The notes under the pieces: generated by a model
Told to the model about the DNA's origin: nothing
The model's database searches: none
What the model saw: the letters and a program-made list of their open reading frames with translations, nothing else
NCBI RefSeq assembly: GCF_000331515.1
Contig: NZ_AMZO01000015.1
Span: 35,901 to 99,900, forward strand
Length of the DNA: 64,000 bases
From: Photobacterium marinum
GTDB taxonomy: Bacteria; Pseudomonadota; Gammaproteobacteria; Enterobacterales; Vibrionaceae
Reading direction: 5' to 3'
In this document: positions 54,155-63,898 of the stretch, piece after piece
Position numbering within the stretch: the first letter of the stretch is position 1
Layout of the letters: each line of letters starts with the position of its first letter
Made by a program: the position numbers and the translations under genes

Positions 54155-55645
54155 TTAACTAAGCAGTTGCTCAAGTGTTAGTGGGGCGGAGGTCAGGCCC
54201 ATTTGCTGTGCAGGTGTTAGTCCTGAACGATCCTGTCGGCATAGGTTGTGCCATGCTCTGTAAATATCGAGCAGAGGCAATAAACCAGCCGGACGTAGTT
54301 TACGGCGCGGTTCATCAACCAACTGAGCGAATTGGTCATGGAAACGTTTCTGGTAGTCGCTGATAGTGCGGTGAGATGCGATTTCCAGCCATTTGTCTTC
54401 ATCACCTTTTTCACCACCAAGGTGACAGACACCTTTACTGATGTCGTCATGACGGGTGAATGCCCAGCGATCACGCCACCATCCCATCAGTACGATGTCG
54501 ATTCTTCCTGCTGCCTGTCCATGCAGCCAGCCCATATCTTCTTCAACGTAGAGCGGATGAATGGTTTTCGCTTTAATACGATCCATAAATACAGAAATAC
54601 AGGCAGAACGCATCAGCGGTTCTTGTGGTATGAAAATCGCGAGTGATTCATTGTATTCCAGCATCTCTGCGAGGTGCAGGTAATGTGCATATACCGTGTA
54701 CTGCGGGCGGATCAGGCAACCTTTGGCTGGATAGTTAATCCGCGGCATGTTGCTGAGTGGATCTTCTAGGTTCGGACGTGACAGTACTTCACGGTATTTA
54801 GCATCAACGCGAGCAAGAATACCTTGTGGTGTCGGAGGTGGTACTTCAACCAGTCTTGCCTTTGGTGGTGCCATGAAGCGGGTGCCATCAACGTACGCAT
54901 CATGTTCTTCGCTGGCATCTTCAACATCACTTTGCTGGAAGTTAACATGCTGCCCGACAACATAACCGGAAGCTGCTTCACAGCTTGCGATCCAGGTAAC
55001 CCCGTTACTGCTGTTTGGCTGTAACGGGATCAGGTCGGATGCAAGTGACAGTGTCTGGGCATGTTTGAATAGTCGCGCATCGAACATCGACAGCTGGCGA
55101 CGGCAGCGGCTAGCAATTTGTGACAGTTGATCGTAGAACGATTTCGGGTTCATGCTTAGACGACGACAGATGTCTCGTACCGAACAGCCGGTAAACAGCA
55201 GTGCCAGTAATTTCTGCTGAATCTGGTTCTTGCCGTTAAAGCCTGACCAGCGGTCAACAAACGTGGCTTGGCAGCATTTGCAGCGATAACGCTGACGGTC
55301 ACCACTGTAGCCAAATGCATGATATAGGTGACGGTGAGTTAGTACAGGTAACCCGAGATTTTCACACTCAGGATTACTACAGGCTGGCAGACCGCTGCTT
55401 TGCATTATCTTAAGGCGGGCAACTTCGGCCAACACATCGTTGTTATTCAGAACAGGCGGAAATGCACCGCATTCTCGGCATACAAGAGTCGGACGGTGAG
55501 GATTGGTTCGTTGTAACACGTAGTGATGTTTGTCGGTGGAACCGAAATTACAGCAGCCGATAGTTTTGCAGTGGTTAAGCTGAAGATTACCGCTAGCCGG
55601 AGGCAATAAGGAATCATTGCAATCGGTGTGAAGTGTTTTCATCAT
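54155..55645 (-). CDS. Zinc-finger, transposase-like conserved protein
   Basis: The 496-residue protein has several paired-cysteine clusters in the first 130 residues: HCKTIGCCNFG, LVCRECGAFPPV, PACSNPECENLG and YRCKCCQATFVDRWSGFN. A helix-turn-helix-like segment follows (LLALLFTGCSVRDICRRLSMNPKSFYDQL). Zinc fingers followed by this helix-turn-helix are typical of IS1/InsA-type or IS6-like transposases. The C-terminal half is long and has no clear DDE triad that I can assign. There are no terminal inverted repeats or target-site duplications around the gene, so it looks like a resident gene of transposase origin with an unknown role, perhaps DNA binding. Confidence 0.6.
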   Translation of the reverse strand: MMKTLHTDCNDSLLPPASGNLQLNHCKTIGCCNFGSTDKHHYVLQRTNPHRPTLVCRECGAFPPVLNNNDVLAEVARLKIMQSSGLPACSNPECENLGLPVLTHRHLYHAFGYSGDRQRYRCKCCQATFVDRWSGFNGKNQIQQKLLALLFTGCSVRDICRRLSMNPKSFYDQLSQIASRCRRQLSMFDARLFKHAQTLSLASDLIPLQPNSSNGVTWIASCEAASGYVVGQHVNFQQSDVEDASEEHDAYVDGTRFMAPPKARLVEVPPPTPQGILARVDAKYREVLSRPNLEDPLSNMPRINYPAKGCLIRPQYTVYAHYLHLAEMLEYNESLAIFIPQEPLMRSACISVFMDRIKAKTIHPLYVEEDMGWLHGQAAGRIDIVLMGWWRDRWAFTRHDDISKGVCHLGGEKGDEDKWLEIASHRTISDYQKRFHDQFAQLVDEPRRKLRPAGLLPLLDIYRAWHNLCRQDRSGLTPAQQMGLTSAPLTLEQLLS

Positions 55646-56033
55646 AACAGCCTAACCTTATCCGTGTGCCAGAGCATAGCGTGATTAGCCGCAAAGCCTT
55701 TCACTAAAAGGGGGAGGGAAGGGTACTGAATAAAAGGAATGCACCTTTTATTCAGTACATAATTAGATGTTACCAATTAACAGAAAGAGCATCCGGTGCG
55801 CCTGAGCGCAGAGGTTTGCAGTCAGCCCTCAGTTCAAATTGTGTAAGACGCCACATTTTACAAAATTTTGAGCTGCGACCATTTGCAATGTCTGTCTCTT
55901 GCTAACCCTAATTGTCCCTAGTTTTCACTAATACCAATATGATCAATGCATTAATCACATTCGTATTTGCGCCTACCATGAGGAAATAAGTGGCCGGCGT
56001 AATCGGGGGTAACGCCAGCCACTGAAAATCAGA
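55646..56033. other. Intergenic region with a 15-bp perfect inverted repeat
   Basis: The main feature is GTACTGAATAAAAGG (55723-55737), a 6-nt loop and CCTTTTATTCAGTAC (55744-55758), a perfect 15-bp stem about 80 bp upstream of the zinc-finger protein gene. No T-tract follows on either strand, so it is not an ordinary terminator. The rest of the region shows no gene. Confidence 0.6.
55991..56021 (-). terminator. Terminator of deoD
   Basis: TGGCCGGCGT (55991-56000) pairs with ACGCCAGCCA (56012-56021), a 10-bp stem with one G-T pair. On the minus strand it is followed by CTTATTTCC, 13 bp after the deoD stop. Confidence 0.6.
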
Positions 56034-56744
56034 TTAGATGCTGATAGCTGTTTCCAGAGCTACGTTCATCATCTGGTTGAAAGACTTCTGACGGTCTTCA
56101 GAGCTTAGTTTCTCGCCACGCTTGATGTGGTCAGAAACTGTCAGGATAGTCAGTGCACGAGCACCTAACTCAGCAGCTACACCGTAGATACCAGCTGCTT
56201 CCATATCAACACCCAGCATGCCCAGTTTTTCCATCTTGTCGAACAGGTCAGCTTCAGGGCTGTAGAACAGGTCTGCAGAGAAAACGTTACCTACACGAAC
56301 AGGAACGTTTTGCTGGCGAGCCTGGTTTACAGAAGTTTCCAGCAGGTGGAAATCAGCGATTGCTGCAAAGTCATGGTCGCTAAAGCGAATGCGGTTTACT
56401 TTAGAGTCTGTTGATGCACCCATAGCGATGATAACGTCCATCAGTTTTACGTCATCATGTACAGCACCACAGCTACCGATACGGATTACATTTTTCACGC
56501 CGAAATCTTTGATCAGCTCGTGAACATAGATTGAGCATGACGGAATACCCATACCGTGGCCCATTACAGAAACTTTTTTGCCTTTGTAAGTGCCTGTGTA
56601 ACCGAACATGTTACGAACATCACATACAAGCTTCACATCTTCCAGGAAGTTTTCGGCGATGAATTTGGCACGCAGTGGGTCGCCTGGCATCAGGACTGTT
56701 TCAGCGAAATCACCAAGTTCTGCATTGATATGTGGGGTAGCCAT
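56034..56744 (-). CDS. deoD: Purine nucleoside phosphorylase
   Basis: The 236-residue hexameric-type enzyme cleaves purine ribo- and deoxyribonucleosides with phosphate to give base and sugar 1-phosphate. Family features are [80 protein letters not shown] and the catalytic Asp in [10 protein letters not shown]. Length and start (GAGGAG upstream) match DeoD. It lies 41 bp downstream of the XapX gene on the same strand. Confidence 0.97.
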   Translation of the reverse strand: MATPHINAELGDFAETVLMPGDPLRAKFIAENFLEDVKLVCDVRNMFGYTGTYKGKKVSVMGHGMGIPSCSIYVHELIKDFGVKNVIRIGSCGAVHDDVKLMDVIIAMGASTDSKVNRIRFSDHDFAAIADFHLLETSVNQARQQNVPVRVGNVFSADLFYSPEADLFDKMEKLGMLGVDMEAAGIYGVAAELGARALTILTVSDHIKRGEKLSSEDRQKSFNQMMNVALETAISI

Positions 56745-56785
56745 AGCTCACTCCTCGGAATTTGTTATTTAATGAATATGGGAAA

Positions 56786-56956
56786 TTAAGAAAAAAAACG
56801 CTCAACAATAGTTTGGTATGCAATACCGCCAAGGTAAACACCTACGATACCCATAATGCCTGGCAGTACAGGTGGCGCTGGAAGCGGAAGTTTGATGGCG
56901 GAGAAAAATACGCCAACAATTAAACCTGCAAAGATTGCAAGTAAAATCTCGTTCAT
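56786..56956 (-). CDS. XapX-domain small membrane protein
   Basis: This 56-residue hydrophobic protein has two short membrane segments (about 3-20 and 30-48): MNEILLAIFAGLIVGVFFSA, then PLPAPPVLPGIMGIVGVYLGG. The PxPAPP...G..G..G pattern is that of the XapX (DUF1427) family, often found near nucleoside genes. GAGGG lies eight bases before the ATG at 56956. A longer frame from 57055 lacks such a signal. It lies directly upstream of deoD, consistent with a link to nucleoside use, but its function is not known. Confidence 0.85.
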   Translation of the reverse strand: MNEILLAIFAGLIVGVFFSAIKLPLPAPPVLPGIMGIVGVYLGGIAYQTIVERFFS

Positions 56957-57479
56957 GTGTTTACCCTCGTTGTGTTGCATGTTTTGTTTCGGCTTGTGAG
57001 GCTGCTCTGACTGGCGCCTTTTATTGTTGCCGTTTGATGGAGCCAGTTTAAGCAACGAGCGTTAACAATCTCGCGATCGCGATCACAAATTGTCTCGCTA
57101 TTATCCAAAAAATGGCTGTCGATTACCAATTCTGTTGAAACTGGGAGGGAAACCGTTTGCCTGATAGGCTTGTAAATTGGCAATTTGAATCCTTTTTTTT
57201 TGATGGTTTATGCTTTTTATCAATGTGTTATGTTATTTTGAGCAAATGCTTGGCGTTGAGAAAAAGTAATGCAACAGCTCAAGTGAACATGTGATCTTGC
57301 AATGGATTACATTGCGACCAGGTTCAAAAATGAGTCAAAAATGGGATAGTGATCCCCAACACGTAATGCCTTTGCCAACTGGTATTTACTCTAGTTGTTG
57401 TCTATGGATTAAAGGCATAAGCCGATCGTTTGATACTACATATCTGCTCTGTCGGGGGGCTACTTTGTGAGGGAATACA
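56957..57479. other. Divergent intergenic region
   Basis: This region holds the promoters of the XapX-deoD unit (minus) and of the outer-membrane protein gene (plus). I found no clear CRP or CytR site and no gene. Confidence 0.45.
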
Positions 57480-57998
57480 ATGATGAAAAAGTACGTGATA
57501 GCAGCTGTATTATTTTTTGCTTCTTTACCTGTAAGTGCTGAGATTTTTGGTTTATCAGCAGGTGCAACGGCTGGTGGAGCCAATGTTAAATTTGACGGTA
57601 ACAGTGACTATGGATTTGAGTATGGCGTTCATGCAAGGTATCAGTTCAATGACATACTAAGCATTAATGCAGGGGTCGTGCAGGGTAGTGCTGATGTGGA
57701 TGCGAATCTGCAAACAGCAGACAATGAAATTGACTATACGGCGTTTCCGGTAACAATCCGTGGGGATCTTCCTTTATTGATCGGTAATTTATACGCGAAA
57801 GCCGGAACAAATTATTACGATGTGGATATTGAGAGTCCGGGAATACAAATAAATGATGACGGTTGGGGCTTTACCGGAGGGGCCGGTTTTGTATTCACCC
57901 TGCTGCCTTTACTTGACCTGAGCCTGGGGTATGAGTACCGCAATATGGGTGACGTTGAGAGTAACGCCGTTGTACTGGGTGTACAGCTTGGAATTTGA
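57480..57998 (+). CDS. Small outer-membrane beta-barrel protein (YfaZ-like)
   Basis: The 172-residue protein has a signal peptide ending about residue 20 (MMKKYVIAAVLFFASLPVSA). The remainder has alternating polar and hydrophobic beta strands (FGLSAGATAGGANVKF, YGVHARYQFNDILSINAGVV, YAKAGTNYYDVDI, GFTGGAGFVFTLLPLLDLSLGY) and ends LGVQLGI, as in eight-stranded outer-membrane barrels. It resembles YfaZ or OmpA-barrel-like proteins of vibrios. Two adjacent ATGs begin the frame, with GAGGG upstream. A terminator follows. The role (small porin or structural) cannot be told. Confidence 0.8.
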   Translation: MMKKYVIAAVLFFASLPVSAEIFGLSAGATAGGANVKFDGNSDYGFEYGVHARYQFNDILSINAGVVQGSADVDANLQTADNEIDYTAFPVTIRGDLPLLIGNLYAKAGTNYYDVDIESPGIQINDDGWGFTGGAGFVFTLLPLLDLSLGYEYRNMGDVESNAVVLGVQLGI

Positions 57999-58031
57999 CC
58001 TGTTTTCCTGCCTGTTAACATAAAGATGACT

Positions 58032-58060
58032 GAAAGCTGCCACCTAGGTAGCTTTCTTTA
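58032..58060 (+). terminator. Rho-independent terminator
   Basis: GAAAGCTGCC (58032-58041) pairs with GGTAGCTTTC (58047-58056), a 10-bp stem with one G-T pair and a 5-nt loop, followed by a short T-run. Confidence 0.7.
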
Positions 58061-58378
58061 CTTCTGTATATAGGAGATTTAGTGGAACTCGTTGAGAAGG
58101 TATCTCCGAAGGTGAAAATTTTACAGTTCATATGGCTAGCTACTTAATAGTTAGGATAAATTGTGCTTTCATTTTTTTATTTATTTGGTTGAGGAATAGC
58201 ATTGATGATGCAGATTTAACTGTTCAATAAATAATTTTTTTGTTTTTATTCAGTCTTTATTAAGAAAAAAGTAAAAGAGTGCCAATTTTCTAAAAAATGA
58301 AACGGATCATAGTTGCTGAAAATAAATTCCTTTACTATGTAGTCAATAATTGTCGAGAGCATAAACGGAGGCGTATTG
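58061..58378. other. AT-rich intergenic region, no gene seen
   Basis: About 320 bp upstream of a hypothetical membrane-anchored protein. It probably holds that gene's promoter. I see no other structure. Confidence 0.45.
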
Positions 58379-59170
58379 ATGACAAACTTTGACTACTACC
58401 GGGCTACAGCAGATAAAGTCAATGCAGCCATTCTCCGTAAAGTAAAACTACCTTGGCAGGTTGAATATCAGCCTGCTGATGATGCAGTCGCCTCAGGTAA
58501 GAGTGGCGAACAAAAGTTACTGATGGTCTCGCCAAGTGGATTGATTTGTCAGAGGATTTCATTACCAAAGGCTGAGGCCGAGTCGTTTTGGTCCGATAAG
58601 GAATCAGTCTGTTCTATTGTCAGTGAATATGTTGTGAGAGGGGCATCCCGCCTTGCTCCCTTACGTCAGACATCTTATCGGAATAACTTTCCTCACTGGT
58701 TGGAAGAGTGTATCCAGCAACTGCATTATTTAATTGGTTCAAAAGACAAATTACTTCAGTTGATGACCGACACTCATTACCCATTTCCAAGTAAAGTCAA
58801 AGTTCAGGGCAATTATTTACCATGCTGGGTCTGGTATAAAGAAAATAATCAATATGCGGTGTCTGTTATTGATCGCCGGACAGGATTATTCAGTAAGCCA
58901 CAAACAGTAGGTGACGATCAGTTAGTTGATAACGAAAAGTGGTTCGGTGCTCAGGTTATCGATTCTGCTGATGAATGTATTGAAACTGTCACCTATTACA
59001 TTTCAGAACTGGTCAGAAAACAAACGGACCCTACAGAACCTGAGCCCACACTGACTGATGTGATACATAATCCTTGTAAGTCGACACTCAGCCCGGTTTT
59101 AAGTTTCGGGCTCATCATGGGAGTGGTTGTCAGCTTCTTTTTGATTTTTAAAATGCTCCTTGGCTTTTGA
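58379..59170 (+). CDS. Unrecognised protein with C-terminal membrane anchor
   Basis: The 263-residue protein is soluble for about 235 residues and ends in one hydrophobic helix (LSFGLIMGVVVSFFLIFKMLLGF), so it is probably tail-anchored in the inner membrane with the body in the cytoplasm. There is no N-terminal signal and no motif I can name. GGAGG lies seven bases before the ATG at 58379, which I prefer over the TTG one codon earlier. It precedes a small DUF3283 gene by about 95 bp on the same strand. Function unknown. Confidence 0.75.
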   Translation: MTNFDYYRATADKVNAAILRKVKLPWQVEYQPADDAVASGKSGEQKLLMVSPSGLICQRISLPKAEAESFWSDKESVCSIVSEYVVRGASRLAPLRQTSYRNNFPHWLEECIQQLHYLIGSKDKLLQLMTDTHYPFPSKVKVQGNYLPCWVWYKENNQYAVSVIDRRTGLFSKPQTVGDDQLVDNEKWFGAQVIDSADECIETVTYYISELVRKQTDPTEPEPTLTDVIHNPCKSTLSPVLSFGLIMGVVVSFFLIFKMLLGF

Positions 59171-59265
59171 TTTCGGTTAATCCCGGTGCACTTGGCTGTT
59201 TATGCATTGGTTCCGACAAGAAAATCAGCTAAGATTTGCGCTGTGTTTTTCCGTTGGTGCTGGTT

Positions 59266-59472
59266 ATGCATAATCTTACGTTGTTATCTCAAGCTGAAAA
59301 AAACCGTATTGAACTGGATAAGCAGGCCGCTTATGTTGTCTGGCAAATTAAGAATGCCAAGCGTGGTTACGAAGCTATTGCTGAAGTCAGCAACAATATT
59401 GAAGATGACGATGAGCGCGAATTCTTCGACAACGCGGTAACCAAGTACAAGACAAAGATGGGTGTTGCATAA
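59266..59472 (+). CDS. DUF3283 small protein
   Basis: The 68-residue, charged, helical cytoplasmic protein begins MHNLTLLSQAEKNRIELDKQ and continues AAYVVWQIKNAKRGYEAIAE, the pattern I recall for DUF3283 of Vibrionaceae. Longer frames starting at 59186 or 59236 are not supported. The ATG at 59266 begins exactly at the family start, although its ribosome-binding site is weak. It ends just before a strong terminator. Function unknown. Confidence 0.75.
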   Translation: MHNLTLLSQAEKNRIELDKQAAYVVWQIKNAKRGYEAIAEVSNNIEDDDEREFFDNAVTKYKTKMGVA

Positions 59473-59493
59473 CCCTCATCTCTCTGCTGAAAG

Positions 59494-59516
59494 AAGCTGC
59501 CATTGGCAGCTTTTTT
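59494..59516 (+). terminator. Rho-independent terminator
   Basis: AAGCTGCC (59494-59501), loop ATT and GGCAGCTT (59505-59512) followed by T residues, 21 bp after the DUF3283 stop. Confidence 0.88.
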
Positions 59517-59776
59517 GATCTCAGTGATTAGATATTGACTAAATCATCAGTCTTTGATGTGAACTTCATGATTCTGAGGCATAATGCGCGCCTTTTTCTT
59601 TATGGTCTGGTATCTTAAAGAAAGATACAGCCTGAGAAACGCGTGTATAGTAACGCTTCGGAATCAAGGTATCTGGTTTAGTAATATGGTATATCTCCGG
59701 TTTTCACTGGCTTGGCAGTGAGTATGTTTGGGTGCTGCCAGATGGTTGGAAAAAACCGGTACAAAAGGAAGGTGAA

Positions 59777-60502
59777 ATGAGTGCGAGCAAGAAGGTTCTT
59801 GTTGTTGATGACGATCAGGAAATTCGCGAGCTGCTGGATGAGTACCTGACGAAAGCAGGTTTTACGGTCACAACAGCGGCCGAAGGCGAAGAAATGAAGC
59901 GTCGGCTGGCGATGGGTTACCCTGATCTCATTTTATTGGATGTTATGATGCCGGGTGATGATGGTTTTACCCTTTGTCAGTACATTCGTAAAACTTCTGA
60001 TGTACCTATTATTATGCTGACAGCGGTATCTGACGAAATGGATCAGATCATTGGCCTGGAACTGGGTGCTGACGACTATATTGCTAAGCCGTTTAGCCCG
60101 CGCCAGCTTATGGCGCGTATAAAAGCGTTACTGCGCCGGGTTCAACCAACTGAAACGCAGCAGGCTCCGGCAACGCCGAAGGCAATTCGCTTTGCCAACT
60201 GGCGTTTGGAGACCGGGTCACAGCGTCTTTATGACCTGGATAAAGGCAAAGACTACGAACTGTCAGGCAGTGATTTTGCGTTGTTGATGCTGTTTTTGAC
60301 CCGCCCTAATGAAGTATTGGATCGGGATACGATCTCATTTGCGACCCGAGGCCGCGAAGCACACCCTTCTGAACGTGGTATTGATGTTCAGCTTAGTCGC
60401 TTACGTCAGCGCCTTGGTGACAAGGGTACACAACAGCGTTTGATCAAAACAATTCGTGGTAACGGCTACGCCTTTAATGCCGAAGTCACTTACGAAGAGT
60501 GA
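59777..60502 (+). CDS. OmpR-family response regulator, GltR-like
   Basis: The 241-residue regulator has a receiver (KKVLVVDDDQEIRELLDEYL, phospho-Asp in ILLDVMMPGDDG, Lys in DYIAKPFSPRQLMAR) and an OmpR winged helix (LSGSDFALLMLFLTRPNEVL, RGIDVQLSRLRQRLGDKG). I start at 59777 because AAGGAAGGTG lies just upstream and the protein then begins MSASKKVLVVDDD. The order regulator, EnvZ-like kinase, sugar-binding protein matches Pseudomonas gltR-gtrS-gtsA, which controls glucose uptake. The exact ligand here is inferred. The kinase follows after 35 bp. Confidence 0.85.
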   Translation: MSASKKVLVVDDDQEIRELLDEYLTKAGFTVTTAAEGEEMKRRLAMGYPDLILLDVMMPGDDGFTLCQYIRKTSDVPIIMLTAVSDEMDQIIGLELGADDYIAKPFSPRQLMARIKALLRRVQPTETQQAPATPKAIRFANWRLETGSQRLYDLDKGKDYELSGSDFALLMLFLTRPNEVLDRDTISFATRGREAHPSERGIDVQLSRLRQRLGDKGTQQRLIKTIRGNGYAFNAEVTYEE

Positions 60503-60537
60503 TTCCCTCCTGATGTGATACAACAAGGCATCGCAGC

Positions 60538-61980
60538 ATGAATTTGAAAAAATGGTGGCCAAAGTCTCTTTTGGCCCGCACCCTGTGGCTAACATTGCTG
60601 GCAGTTTTCCTTGCCCAAATGATTGCCACTGTGATTTGGTATGGCCAGTCAAAACAGCGGGATCTGGAGGGGCTTGAGTCAGCATCAGCCAGCATGGCTA
60701 ACATGTTTGCCTCTACAGTTACATTCTTTCAGTCTCTTCCGTTGGAATATCGGCATATCGTTCTGGATCAGTTGCGAAATATGGGAGGCACCCGCTTCTT
60801 CGTTTCGTTTAATGAAGAAGAAATCAAGATTGATCCTATTCCGTCCTCATTAATGAAAAATACCGCCGTCAGGGTATTTGATGAAGTCTTGAGAGAGAAG
60901 CTTCCGCGTCTTGACGTTATCAGAGTAGAGTTTTCCCACCCGGAAACTCTTCATGTTCTGAAAAACGATATTTTGCTAAGCGATTTACCGCGATCCTGGG
61001 CTCACTATACGCTCAGCCTCGAGCCATTAAATCCGCCGATCCTGGTTGTCCAATTGGAGCTGGCAGAGAATGAATGGCTTTATATCGCCGCTCTTTTGCC
61101 TGCGCCTTACGTCAGCCTGGAAGATGAAATCATCACTAACCAGCAAGTGATGTTTTTGCTGTTCATTACTACTCTGCTGTTAGTGTTTACTTATTTCATG
61201 ATTCGTCGCCAGACCAAGCCTTTGAAGCGCCTGGCTAATGCAGCCAATGCCTTGAGTTTTGATATCTACCAGCCACCGCTGGTGGAAGAAGGGGCGAGTG
61301 AACTGATAACGGCTACTCAGGCATTTAACCGGATGCAGTTGCGCCTGCGCCGTTATATCGATGACCGTGAGCATCTTTTCTCTGCTATTTCCCATGACTT
61401 GAAAACACCAATTACTCGCTTGAGACTCCGAGCTGAGTTGATTGACGATGAGGATAAAATCGAGAAATTTAACCGTGATCTTGATGAGCTTGAGATGATG
61501 GTGAAAGGTGCCTTGCAGACAGTGAAAGACACCGACCTTCACGAAAACCTTATCCAGGTTGATCTGGCGGAAGTGCTGCAAAGTATTGCTGAACGTCATA
61601 ACAGCAAACGAACCAAGGTTCACCTGCCGGATACCAAAATTGCTCCACTTACGGGCAAACCATTGGCGTTGAAACGATGCCTGAGTAATTTGATCGATAA
61701 TGGGGTGAAGTATGGTCATGAGGTAAATATCATTGTTTCGGATGAACCTGATGCTCTTGTGCTGATCATTAAAGATAAAGGGGAAGGTATTCCGGAAGAG
61801 ATGCTGGAAACGGTTTTTGAGCCTTATTTCCGCATTGCCAAAGATGACGAAGGCCACGGTCTGGGAATGGGGATCGCGCGTAATATTATCCACGCCCATG
61901 GCGGTGATATGACCATCCACAATGCTAAGGAAGGTGGTCTGGAGGTTAAAGTTTACCTTCCTCGCCTGCTGAAAGAGTAG
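60538..61980 (+). CDS. EnvZ-like sensor histidine kinase (GtrS-like)
   Basis: The 480-residue kinase has transmembrane helices at about 12-34 and 200-220, enclosing a periplasmic sensor of roughly 165 residues. A HAMP domain ([20 protein letters not shown]), the phosphoacceptor [20 protein letters not shown] and the ATPase motifs [24 protein letters not shown] and [18 protein letters not shown] follow. It lies 35 bp after its regulator, 23 bp before a sugar-binding protein. The periplasmic domain may sense a sugar acid or the loaded binding protein, as in the GtrS system. Confidence 0.9.
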   Translation: MNLKKWWPKSLLARTLWLTLLAVFLAQMIATVIWYGQSKQRDLEGLESASASMANMFASTVTFFQSLPLEYRHIVLDQLRNMGGTRFFVSFNEEEIKIDPIPSSLMKNTAVRVFDEVLREKLPRLDVIRVEFSHPETLHVLKNDILLSDLPRSWAHYTLSLEPLNPPILVVQLELAENEWLYIAALLPAPYVSLEDEIITNQQVMFLLFITTLLLVFTYFMIRRQTKPLKRLANAANALSFDIYQPPLVEEGASELITATQAFNRMQLRLRRYIDDREHLFSAISHDLKTPITRLRLRAELIDDEDKIEKFNRDLDELEMMVKGALQTVKDTDLHENLIQVDLAEVLQSIAERHNSKRTKVHLPDTKIAPLTGKPLALKRCLSNLIDNGVKYGHEVNIIVSDEPDALVLIIKDKGEGIPEEMLETVFEPYFRIAKDDEGHGLGMGIARNIIHAHGGDMTIHNAKEGGLEVKVYLPRLLKE

Positions 61981-62003
61981 GGAAGGAGCATTCGGGGAAA
62001 CGT

Positions 62004-63254
62004 ATGAAGACTTTTAAACGGGCTTTGCCTGTATTGATACTGGCGTTGTCTGCGTCTGTTGCTTCTGCAGGAGAAGTGGAAGTTTTGCACTGGTGGACTT
62101 CTGGCGGTGAGGCTAAATCTGTGTCTGTGCTGAAACAGAAGATTGAAGGTCAGGGTAATACCTGGAAAGATTTTGCGGTTGCAGGCGGTGGTGGTGAAAG
62201 TGCCATGACGGTTTTGAAAACTCGAGCTGTTTCAGGAAATCCGCCGTCAGCAGCGCAAATTAAAGGTCATGATATTCAGGAGTGGGGGAAGTTGGGTTTC
62301 CTCACTGATTTGAGTGATGTCGCTGATGCTGAACATTGGGATCAGGTATTGCCGGAAGTCGTGACTAAGGTGATGAAATACGACGGTAATTATGTTGCTG
62401 TGCCGGTTAACGTCCACCGGGTTAACTGGCTTTGGGTGAATCCTGATGTATTGAAAAAATCCGGAGCCAAAGTACCGACAACACTGGATGAGTTTTTCAT
62501 TGCCGCAGAGAAGGTGAAGGCCGCAGGCTTCGTGCCTCTAGCTCATGGCGGTCAACCATGGCAGGACATCACATTATTCGAGGCTGTGGCGTTGGCCGTT
62601 CTGGGAGCTGAAGATTATCAGAAAGCCTTTGTTGATCTTGATATGGATGTGCTTTCCGGCGACAAGATGACGGAAGTTTTTGTCCAGTTTAATAAAATGC
62701 GTGATTACATTGATCCTCAGTATCGTGGTCGTAGCTGGAATGCAGCTACCTTAATGGTGATTGATGGTCAGGCAGCGATGCAGATCATGGGTGACTGGGC
62801 AAAAGGTGAGTTTGCAGCGGCCGGTAAGGTGCCGGGTAAGGATTACCTGTGTTTGGCTGCTCCGGGTACAGAAGGGCAGTTTACCTATAACATCGATAGC
62901 TTTGCTTTTTTCAAACTGAGTGATGAAGAAAACCGTAAAGCGCAAAAGCAGCTTGCCAGAACCATTCTGGATAAGGACTTTCAGGAGATCTTCAATCTAA
63001 ATAAAGGTTCGATTCCAGTTCGTCTTGATATGGACATGAGCAAGTTTGATCAGTGTGCGCTGGATTCTATGGCAACGTTCAGATCGACGTCGACCAATGG
63101 TGAGCTGGTGCCAAGTGTATCTCAAGGTCTGGCAACCACAAGTTATGTTCAGGCGGCGATTTTTGACGTGGTAACTAACTTCTTTAATGCTAAATCACCG
63201 GATCCGCAACAAGCAGCAGGCAAATTAGCCCGCGCAGTAAAATCGGCGATCTAA
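62004..63254 (+). CDS. Extracellular solute-binding protein of a sugar ABC transporter (GtsA-like)
   Basis: The 416-residue periplasmic protein has a signal peptide ending ASVASAGE (about residue 22). The mature start [21 protein letters not shown] is characteristic of family-1 sugar-binding proteins such as GtsA (glucose/mannose). [17 protein letters not shown] is the usual later signature. Two cysteines (about 288 and 353) may form a disulphide. GGGG lies six bases before the ATG. It is the third gene of a unit with a two-component system, and a strong terminator follows. No permease or ATPase gene lies downstream, so either they are elsewhere or the protein serves as a sensor partner. Confidence 0.88.
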   Translation: MKTFKRALPVLILALSASVASAGEVEVLHWWTSGGEAKSVSVLKQKIEGQGNTWKDFAVAGGGGESAMTVLKTRAVSGNPPSAAQIKGHDIQEWGKLGFLTDLSDVADAEHWDQVLPEVVTKVMKYDGNYVAVPVNVHRVNWLWVNPDVLKKSGAKVPTTLDEFFIAAEKVKAAGFVPLAHGGQPWQDITLFEAVALAVLGAEDYQKAFVDLDMDVLSGDKMTEVFVQFNKMRDYIDPQYRGRSWNAATLMVIDGQAAMQIMGDWAKGEFAAAGKVPGKDYLCLAAPGTEGQFTYNIDSFAFFKLSDEENRKAQKQLARTILDKDFQEIFNLNKGSIPVRLDMDMSKFDQCALDSMATFRSTSTNGELVPSVSQGLATTSYVQAAIFDVVTNFFNAKSPDPQQAAGKLARAVKSAI

Positions 63255-63273
63255 GTAACTATTTTCTTTCATA

Positions 63274-63303
63274 AACGGCCCAAGTTCTCAGGGCCGTTTT
63301 TTT
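63274..63303 (+). terminator. Rho-independent terminator
   Basis: AACGGCCC (63274-63281) and GGGCCGTT (63291-63298) form an 8-bp stem with a 9-nt loop followed by a T-tract. It closes the sensor-regulator-binding-protein unit. Confidence 0.88.
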
Positions 63304-63385
63304 GTTTTCATTCGTACACCACCTTAATTACTTCATATACTTAGTGTGATAATTCTTCTGTTTGGAATTAAAGGGGGAGGTGAAA

Positions 63386-63898
63386 ATGAAGTTGCTGTTT
63401 CTTGTTCGTCATGCAAAGTCTTCCTGGGATAACCCAAAGCTGGATGATCACGATCGTCCTTTAAGTGAACGCGGCATGAAAAATGCGCCGGAAATGGCTT
63501 TTCGGCTTGATGCCTGGCAGTTAGGTCCACAGCTTATTGTTTCCAGTACAGCACTACGAGCTGCTCAGACAGCGTCTTTTTTTGCTCAGGGGCTTTCCGG
63601 TAAGCCAACACTGGAAGCATGCTCTTCGCTTTATACCGATTCACCTGCAGTGCTGTTGGAAGTGATTCAGAACAGCCCAAATGAAATTGATCGACTGATG
63701 ATTGTTGGTCATAACCCGGCAATGAATGAGTTAATCAGCCAGTTGGATTTTGATTTAGATAACTTTCCGACGTGTGGAGTTATCGTGTTTGGTCTTGAAA
63801 TCGATAGTTGGAAAGACATTGATAATGAACCTGCGATAGCGCTTTATTATGATTATCCCAAACGAAAGAAGCCAAAAATGAACCATAGTGGAAAATAA
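63386..63898 (+). CDS. sixA: SixA-family phosphohistidine phosphatase
   Basis: The 170-residue histidine phosphatase has the catalytic motif LLFLVRHAKSSWD at the N-terminus, the second arginine in LSERGMKN and TALRAAQTASFF, and the catalytic histidine in MIVGHNPAMNEL. SixA removes phosphate from histidine of Hpt domains and of phosphotransferase-system proteins in E. coli. I start at 63386, directly after a strong GGGGGAGGTG. An upstream ATG at 63362 lies before that site. The two hybrid kinases with Hpt domains in this window are possible substrates, which is inference. It ends about 100 bp before the window edge. Confidence 0.9.
   Translation: MKLLFLVRHAKSSWDNPKLDDHDRPLSERGMKNAPEMAFRLDAWQLGPQLIVSSTALRAAQTASFFAQGLSGKPTLEACSSLYTDSPAVLLEVIQNSPNEIDRLMIVGHNPAMNELISQLDFDLDNFPTCGVIVFGLEIDSWKDIDNEPAIALYYDYPKRKKPKMNHSGK

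Noticed and set aside
54155..55645. Active insertion sequence
   Set aside because: No terminal inverted repeats, target duplication or second copy is visible around the gene.
61180..61920. 246-codon minus-strand frame opposite the sensor kinase
   Set aside because: Antisense shadow of an intact histidine kinase with all motifs on the plus strand.
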